Program-made: the position numbers and the translations under genes
Assembly: GCF_029407905.1 (NCBI RefSeq)
Contig: NC_073634.1
Location: 21,217,501-21,281,500, forward strand
Origin: Bubalus kerabau
Lineage: Eukaryota > Chordata > Mammalia > Artiodactyla > Bovidae
Length of the DNA: 64,000 nucleotides
Reading direction: 5' to 3'
The notes under the pieces: model-generated
What the model was told of the DNA's origin: nothing
Database searches by the model: none
The model's input: only the letters and a program-made list of their open reading frames with translations
Shown here: piece by piece, positions 57,615-64,000 of the stretch
Layout: each line of letters opens with the position of its first letter
Numbering within the stretch: the first letter of the stretch is position 1

Positions 57615-60095
57615 TTTACTTATTTATTTTTAATTTAAATTTACTTATTTTAATTAGAGGCTAATTACTTTACAATATTGTATTGGTTTTGCCATGCATC
57701 AACATGAATCTGCCATGGGTGTACACGTGTTCCCAATCCTGAACCCCCCTCCCACCTCCCTCCCCATACCATCCCTCTGGGTCATCCCAGTGCACCAGCC
57801 CCAAGCATCCTGTATCCTGCATCGAACCTGGACCACGATTCGTTTCTTATATATTATACACATTTCAATGCCATTCTCCCAAATCTTCCCACCCTCTCCC
57901 TCTCCCACAGAGTCCAAAAGACTGTTCTATATATCTGTGTCTCTTTTGCTGTCTCGCATACAGGATTATTGTTACCATCTTTCTAAATTCCATATATATG
58001 CATTAATATACTGTATTGGTGTTTTTCTTTCTGGCTTACTTCACTCTGTATAATAGGCTCCAGTTTCATCCACCTCATCAGAACTGATTCAAATGGATTC
58101 TTTTTAATGACTGAGTAATACTCCATTGTGTATATGTACCACCACTTTCTTATCCATTCATCTGCTAATGGACATCTAGGTTGCTTCCATGTCCTGGCTA
58201 TTATAAACAGTGCTGCGATGAACATTGGGGTACACGTTTCTCTTTCAATTCTGGTTTCCTCAGTGTGTATGCCCAGCAGTGGGATTGCTGGGTCCTACGG
58301 CAGTTCTATTTCCAGTTTTTTAAGGAATCTCCACACTGTTCTCCATAGTGGCTGGACTAGTTTGCATTCCCACCAACAGTGTAAGAGGGTTCGCTTTTCT
58401 CCACACCCTCTCCAGCATTTATTGCTTGTAGACTTTTGGATCGCAGCCATTCTGACTGGCGTGAAATGGTACCTCATTGTGGTTTTGATTTGCATTTCTC
58501 TGATAATGAGTGATGTTGAGCATCTTTTCATGTGTTTGTTAGCCATCTGTATGTCTTCTTTGGAGAAATGTCTATTTAGTTCTTTGGCCCATTTTTTGAC
58601 TGGATCGTTTATTTTTCTGGAATTGAGCTGTAGGAGTTGCTTGTATATTTTTGAGATTAGTTGTTTGTCAGTTGCTTCATTTGCTATTATTTTCTCCCAT
58701 TCTGAATGCTGTCTTTTCACCTTGCTTATAGTTTCTTTTGTTGTGCAGAAGCTTTTCATTTTAATTAGATCCCATTTGTTTATTTTTGCTTTTATTTCCA
58801 ATAATCTGCGAGGTGGGTCATAGAGGATCCTGCTGTGATGTATGTCAGAGAGTGGTTTGTTGCCTATGTTCTCCTCTAGGAGTTGTATAGTTTCTGGTCT
58901 TACGTTGAGATCTTTAATCCATTTTGAGTTTATTTTTGTGTATCGTGTTAGAAAGTGCTCTAGTTTCATTCTTTTACAAGTGGTTGACCAGATTTCCCAG
59001 CACCACTTGTTAAAGAGATTGTCTTTTCTCCATTTTATATTCTTGCCTCCTTTGTCAAAGACAAGGTGTCCATAGGTGCGTGGATTTATCTCTGGGCTTT
59101 CTATTTTGTTCCATTGATCTATATTTCTGTCTTTGTGCCAGTACCATACTGTCTTGATGACTATGGCTTTGTAGTAGAGCCTGAAGTCAGGCAGGTTGAC
59201 TCCTCCAGTTCCAGTCTTCTTTCTCAACATTGCTTTGGCTATTTGAGGATTTTTGTATTTCCATACAAATTGTTAAATTATTTGTTCTAGCTCTGTGAAG
59301 AATACTGTTGGTAGCTTGATAGGGATTGCATTGAATCTATAGATTGCTTTGGGTAGTATACTCATTGTCACTATATTGATTCTTCTGATCCATGAACATG
59401 GTATATTTCTCCATCTATTAGTGTCCTCTTTGATTTCTTTCACCAGTGTTTTATAGTTTTATATATATAGGTCTTTAGTTTCTTTAGGTAGATATATTCC
59501 TAAGTATTTTATTCTTTTTGTTGCAATGGTGAATGGGATTGTTTCCTTAATTTCTATTTCTATTTTCTCATTATTAGTGTATAGGAATGCAAGAGATTTC
59601 TGTGTGTTGATTTTATATCCTGCAAATTTACTATATTCATTGATTAGCTCTAGTAACTTTCTGGTGGAGTCTTCAGGGTTTTCTATGTAGAGGATCATGT
59701 CATCTGCAAACAGTAAGAGTTTTACTTCTTCTTTTCCAATTTGGATTCCTTTTATTTCTTTTTCTGCTCTGATTGCTGTGGCCAAAACTTCCAAAATTAT
59801 GTTGAATAGTAGTGGTGAGAGTGGGCACCCTTGTCTTGTTCCTGACTTTAAGGGAAATGCTTTCAATTTTTCACCATTGAGGATAATGTTTGCTGTGGGT
59901 TTGTCATATATGGCTTTTATTATGTTGAGGTATGTTCCTTCTATTCCTGCTTTCTGGAGAGTTTTTATCATAAATGGATGTTGAGTTTTGTCAAAGGCTT
60001 TCTCTGCATCTATTGAGATAATCATATGGCTTTTATTTTTCAATTTGTTAATGTGGTGTATTACATTGATTGATTTGTGGATATTGAAGATGAAG
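57615..60095 (-). mobile_element. Ruminant L1 LINE, 5'-truncated (2.5 kb)
   Basis: A minus-strand L1 with its 3' UTR at 57615-57980 (GCCATGCATCAACATGAATC, CCACCTCCCTCCCC) and the C-terminal half of ORF2 beyond it. It is 5'-truncated near 60090. Flanks TGCTCATATTTTTA (57601-57614) and TGCTAGTATTTTTA (60096-60109) form a 14-bp duplication with two mismatches. It is inserted into an older L1 of the same orientation and is much less decayed. Confidence 0.92.
57983..60043 (-). pseudogene. L1 ORF2 C-terminal half (RT palm to C-terminus)
   Basis: The first frame (59459-60043, 194 codons) holds RT motif A SIDAEKAFD (10-18), motif B SGTRQGCPLSP (67-77) and motif C FADD (112-115), all intact. The second frame (58295-59230, 311 codons) covers the thumb and C-terminal region, including the HCWWECK segment (a Cys/His C-terminal motif). 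The third frame (57983-58225) finishes the ORF (MEYYSVIKK). The ORF is broken by a shift between 59230 and 59459 and a stop near 58295. ORF1, the endonuclease and the RT fingers are absent, so it is inactive. Confidence 0.92.
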
Positions 60096-60900
60096 TGCTA
60101 GTATTTTTAAAATTAGCAGTTTTCATATGTTTATTAACCATTCACCTTTCTTTTTTGAATAGCATATTCATATTCTTTGCCACTTTTTCATTAAGCTGAG
60201 ATTTTGCAAAACATTTTACTTAGTTGCTATATAAACCTCTATTATAGGTCTTATAAATAATTTTCACTTTTATGCCCTATGATGGAACTTTTCATAATGG
60301 AGAAGTTTCCAATTTGTATGTAGTAGATTTTGTCTATATTTAACTTTATGCCTTCTGGGTTTGGAAAAAAACTTGCATACCAATTAGTATTTAAATTTCA
60401 TTATTCCCCTGATAGTTTTTAGATTTTTTTTATTGTTATATTTAATATATCTGAATTTTTTGGTATATAAAATGAGGGCAAGACCTAACCTTGTCTTTAA
60501 AAGTATAATAAATTGTCCTTACACCATTTGAAATGCCACTGTTATATATATAAATGTGTTATATATAATATATATAAATGCCACTAAATTTCTATGTACC
60601 TAAATATGTGTTTCTACATTTTTATACCATTTTACTAATCTATGCTAAATATGAATCAAATATTTAAAATGAAATATTGTCTCTGCTTATTTTCTAATTT
60701 TCCTTTTTTTTTTTTTCTATTTCTTATGTTAGCTGAATTGATTAGGTTTTTTAAACTCCTTTTTTCTTTGCTGTATCAGAAGATCACATTTCTGGTACTA
60801 TTAGTGATTTTTCTTAAGCTTAAAATGTTTATTTCTACACATGTTCTTATGAACTTTGAGAATTAGTATCTGCAACTATTCCTTGCATAAGGCAAACATT
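60096..60900 (-). mobile_element. Ancient L1 remnant, right part
   Basis: Diverged reversed ORF2-like sequence (CATATGTTTATTAACCATTC, CATATTCATATTCTTTGCC, GAAATGCCACT). It continues the pattern from 57440-57600 and includes the AT-rich stretch at 60540-60580 and a T-run at 60704-60717. Confidence 0.5.
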
Positions 60901-60929
60901 TTGCATATTTAATTTCTCTTTTTTTTCCA

Positions 60930-61275
60930 CGCAGGGTGAAAACTCTATTTCTCAATCTTATTTGCAGCTAGACATAACCTGCAACTAAGTTCTGGGGTTC
61001 TGGCCACAGGGTTGGGAGTGGAAGCATTCTACGGCAAATTTTTGGCACTCTCTTAAAAACAGATGTCACTCATTCTTTGGAACTTCTCTTCTTTGTCCCT
61101 TCCTCCATCCTACTGCCTGGAATATGGCTATCATGGCCAACATTCTAGATTGGATGAGAGCCTGCATCTCTGAAGGGCAAATCTCTGGATGGCCTCCCTG
61201 TGGATTTTTACATGACCAATAAAAGCTTATTTTTTTAAAAGTCACAATTATTTTTATTCTCTTACTTGCAATTAA
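60930..61275 (+). mobile_element. MaLR-like LTR remnant
   Basis: CTTCCTCCATCCTACTGCC, TATGGCTATCATGGCC, CAATAAAAGCTT and the end TACTTGCAATTAAGG..CCTAACTAACATAG resemble a mammalian MaLR/ERVL LTR 3' part. It is noncoding. Confidence 0.45.
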
Positions 61276-61399
61276 GGTCAATCCTAACTAACATAGAGTT
61301 CCTGGACAAATCCTATTCCATTTTTTTTCTTACATTTAATATATTTTCATCTTTTTTACCACATTTTATGAGAATCACATGAGGTGGGAGGCCAAAATG

Positions 61400-61472
61400 G
61401 AATGATGAGGCTCAAACAGCACAAATTTCACAGTTGTAAGAATAAGTTCTGAAGATCTAATGTACAGCATGG
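61400..61472 (+). mobile_element. L1 3'-UTR, left part, interrupted by BovB
   Basis: ATAAGTTCTGAAGATCTAATG and TACAGCATGG match a widespread L1 3' end. The element continues at 62942 after the BovB insertion. Confidence 0.75.
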
Positions 61473-62941
61473 CTCAGTTCAATTCAGTAGCTCATGTCCA
61501 ACTCTTTGAGACCCCATGGACTGCAGTATGCCAGGCCTCCCTATCCATCACCAACTCCTGGAGTTTACCCAAACTCATGTCCATTGAGTCAGCGATGCCA
61601 TCCAACCATCACATCCACTTCTGTTCCCTTCTCCTCCTGCCCTCAATCTTTCCATCAAGATCTTTTCAAATGAGTCAGTTTTTCACATCAAGTGGCCAAA
61701 GTATTGCAATTTCAGTTTCAACATCAGTCCTTCCAATGAATATTCAAGACCAATTTCCTTTAGGATGGACTGGTTGGATCGCCTCGTAGTCCAAGGGACT
61801 CTCAAGAGTCTTTTCCAACACCACAGTTCAAAAGCATCAATTCTTCAGTGCTCAACCTTCTTTATAATCCAACTCTCACACCATTCATGACTACTGGAAA
61901 AACCATAGCCTTGACTAGACAGACCTTTGTTGGCAAAGTAATATCTCTCCTTTTGAATATGCTGTCTAGTTTGGTCATAACTTTCCTACCAAGGACTAAG
62001 TGTCTTTTAATTTCATCACTGCTATCACCATCTGCAGTGATTTTGGAGCCCCAAAAAATAAAGTCAGCCACTGTTACCAGTGTTTCCCCATCTATTTGCC
62101 ATGAAGAGATGGGACCAGAGGCCATGATCTTAGTTTTCTGAATGTTAAGCTTCAAGCCAACTTTTTCATTCTCCTTTTTCACTTTCATCCAGAAGCTCTT
62201 TAGTTCTTCTTTTATTTCTGCCATAAGGGTGGTATCCTCTGCATATCTGAGGTTATTGATATTTCTCCTGGCAATCTTGATTCCAGCTTGTGTTTCATCC
62301 AGCCTAGCGTTTCTCATGATGTACTCTGCATATAAATTAATAAGCAGGGTGACAACATACAGCCTTGGTGTACTCCTTTTCCTATTTGGAACCAGTCTGT
62401 TGTTCCATGTCCAGTTCTAACTGTTGCTACTTGACCCACATACAGATTGATCAGGAAGCAGGTCAGGTGGTCTGGTATTCCCATCTCTTTCAGAATTTTC
62501 CACAGTTTATTGTGATCCACACAGTCAAAGGCTTTGGCATAGTCAATAAAACAGAAGTAGATGCTTTTCTGGAACTCTCTTGCTTTTTTGATGATCCAGA
62601 GGATGTTGGCAATTTGATCTCTGGCTCCTTTGCCTTTTCTAAAACCAGCTTGAACATCAGGAAGTTCATGGTTCATGTATTATTGAACCCTGGCTTGGAG
62701 AATTTTGAACATTACTTTACTAGCGTGTGAGATGAGTACAATTGTGCAGTAGTTTGAGCATTCTTTGGCATTGCCTTTCTTTGGGACTGGAATGAAAACT
62801 GACCTTTTCCAGTCCTGTGGCCACTTCTGAGTTTTCCAAATTTGCTGGCATATTGAGTGCAACACTTTCACAGCATCATCTTTTAGGATTTGAAATAGCT
62901 CAACTGGAATTCCATCACCTCCACTAGCTTTGTTTGTAGTG
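61473..62941 (-). mobile_element. 5'-truncated BovB LINE inserted in an L1 3' end
   Basis: A minus-strand BovB of 1.47 kb, tail at 61473 (CTCAGTTCAATTCAG), truncated within the linker region upstream of RT. AGCATGG occurs at 61466-61472 and 62942-62948, and the flanks rejoin into a continuous L1 3'-UTR sequence, so the duplication is real though short. Confidence 0.94.
61500..62941 (-). pseudogene. BovB RT ORF remnant with altered motif C
   Basis: 62680-63033 ends the linker (NKASGGDGIPVELFQ). 62314-62676 has fingers and motif A FIDYAKAFD with motif B as GVHQGCMLSP. 61862-62317 carries motif C as YAED, with glutamate replacing a catalytic aspartate. The C-terminal part toward 61500 is in other frames. 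Loss of motif C identity plus frame shifts make it inactive. Confidence 0.88.
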
Positions 62942-63130
62942 AGCATGGTAACTATAGTTAATAACATGGTGTTGTATACTTGAAATTCGCTGAAAATAAA
63001 TATTAAGTACTCGTATACACACAAACACACCAAAAAAAAAATTTATCTATGTGAGGTGATGGTTATATGTTAATTATCTAGATTTTGATAATAATTCTAC
63101 ACATATATACAGTTGTATATGTATGTCAAA
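62942..63130 (+). mobile_element. L1 3'-UTR, right part
   Basis: GGTAACTATAGTTAATAACA, TTGTATACTTGAAATTCGC and GTGAGGTGATGGTTATATG continue the L1 3' end split by the BovB. A faint continuation lies beyond the next SINE at about 63340-63400. Confidence 0.75.
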
Positions 63131-63338
63131 CCCTGATGGCTCAGTGGTAAAGAATACACCTGCCAATGCAGAAGACATGGGTTTGATCCCTGGATCAGAA
63201 AGAGCCCCTGGAGAAGGAAATAGCAACCGATTCCAGTATTCTTGTCTGGGAAATCCCATGGACAGAGGGGACTGGTGAGCTACAGTCCATGGGGTCAGAA
63301 AAGATACGGACATGACTTGCAACTGAACAACAACAAGC
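63131..63338 (+). mobile_element. Bov-tA SINE
   Basis: Head CCCTGATGGCTCAGTGGTAAAG, B box GGTTTGATCC, body GGAGAAGGAAATAGCAACC and tail AACAACAACAAG. It is inserted in the L1 3' end. A few head bases are lost at the 5' end. Confidence 0.92.
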
Positions 63339-63400
63339 AAATCATTACATCATACATTTTCAATATATGCAATTTCATTTATCAATTTACTTAACAAAGT

Positions 63401-64000
63401 TGAACCCCTTGGATGAAGCTTCCAGTTCAATTCATCATGTGATTTAGTTTCAGCTGTATCATTTCTCCTGACTCCTCTAAGTTTACTTTTTAATTTCATT
63501 TTCATGTTTTATTTTTTTAACTCCCAAGACTTCAAATTTTCTTTTTCACTAAGGTCTGTTATTTTATTCTCTCACAGAGAACACTAAAAACAAATATGTT
63601 ACAATTTTCTTCTTTTCCTATGTTGAATTTTTTATGTATTGGTTATTTCCTAATTTTGTTTCCTAATTTATTTATCTTTGGTTTCCTTACATGCCTACTC
63701 TTATTGAATGTTCTAATGTTTAGAATAGCATATAAGAAACACTAAAAAAACCCTGGCAGTGAAAAAATGTTCTTATTTAGGAGTCTGATCTCCAAAGGTT
63801 ATGCAATGGGGCACAAGGCAGCACTTGTGGCTGGTTTAGCATTTTATAAGTGCATGAGAATATTTTGTTCACCTAGGAAGGGTAGGCTCCCTTTCTTCAT
63901 GGTAAACATAAGTTATTGGAAACTTTCTCCATACCATCTCCATAATTCTTGAAATCTCTTATGAGAACATGTAAATTAGAATGCCTTATTCATGCCCTCA
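63401..64000. other. AT-rich DNA, no gene seen
   Basis: Nothing recognised to the end of the window. Confidence 0.4.

Noticed and set aside
58128..58823. 231-codon plus-strand frame with many hydrophobic residues as a membrane protein
   Set aside because: It is the antisense shadow of L1 ORF2. The minus strand carries the real coding similarity.

Overview
This window looks like a gene-free, repeat-dense stretch of a ruminant genome, most likely a bovid. The evidence is the set of interspersed repeats: BovB (RTE-clade) LINEs, Bov-tA SINEs with a tRNA-Glu-like head, dimeric BOV-A2 SINEs with (CAG)n tails, a CHR-type tRNA SINE, a ruminant-type LINE-1, endogenous-retroviral LTRs, and older MIR, L2, L1 and MaLR-like remnants. 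The DNA is AT-rich. I found no convincing exon, RNA gene, CRISPR array or bacterial-style operon. Nearly every longer reading frame is decayed retrotransposon protein or a shadow of a SINE. Repeat names come from recognition of consensus features, not from a database search.

Layout. 1-6.7 kb: unique AT-rich DNA with a cluster of Bov-tA SINEs, including a tandem-headed one and a head-to-head inverted pair. 6.7-7.8 kb: 5'-truncated BovB. 7.8-12.6 kb: mostly unique, with two Bov-tA, one abutting a (TG)n tract. 12.6-15.04 kb: a minus-strand BovB split by a plus-strand BovB with a perfect 12-bp target-site duplication (TSD). 15.7-17.35 kb: another BovB, followed by a complete BOV-A2 with a 13-bp TSD. 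18.2-21.7 kb: an ancient L1 broken up by later insertions. 21.9-28.4 kb: L2, Bov-tA, BOV-A2 and MaLR-like pieces. 29.2-31.5 kb: two short BovB 3' fragments. 32-33.3 kb: MIR and a ruminant LTR carrying a tRNA-Glu-like segment. 33.9-35.7 kb: SINE cluster. 37-39.7 kb: old L1 fragments. 41.3-42.9 kb: diverged BovB. 44.5-46.7 kb: BOV-A2, MIR and CHR SINE.

The most informative block is 47.8-55.3 kb. Here a near-complete plus-strand BovB, with a long 5' leader containing two tandem monomers of about 232 bp, was hit twice by younger BovB insertions: a nearly full-length minus-strand copy in the leader and a 0.43-kb 3' fragment in the endonuclease region. From 55.4 kb onward come a Bov-tA, an (AC)n(AT)n microsatellite, an ERV LTR with an unusual imperfect minisatellite beside it, a 2.5-kb ruminant L1 inserted into an older L1, and a BovB inserted into an L1 3' end.

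How the parts relate. BovB supplies the endonuclease and reverse transcriptase that, from knowledge of the families, mobilised the Bov-A and Bov-tA SINEs, whose 3' ends match the BovB 3' end. All autonomous copies seen here are truncated, frameshifted or carry stops, so none is predicted to be active. I saw no sign of a novel multi-gene system. The best candidates for a second look are the BovB leader monomers with their nested insertions, the tRNA-like segment in the LTR, and a few structurally atypical SINEs.
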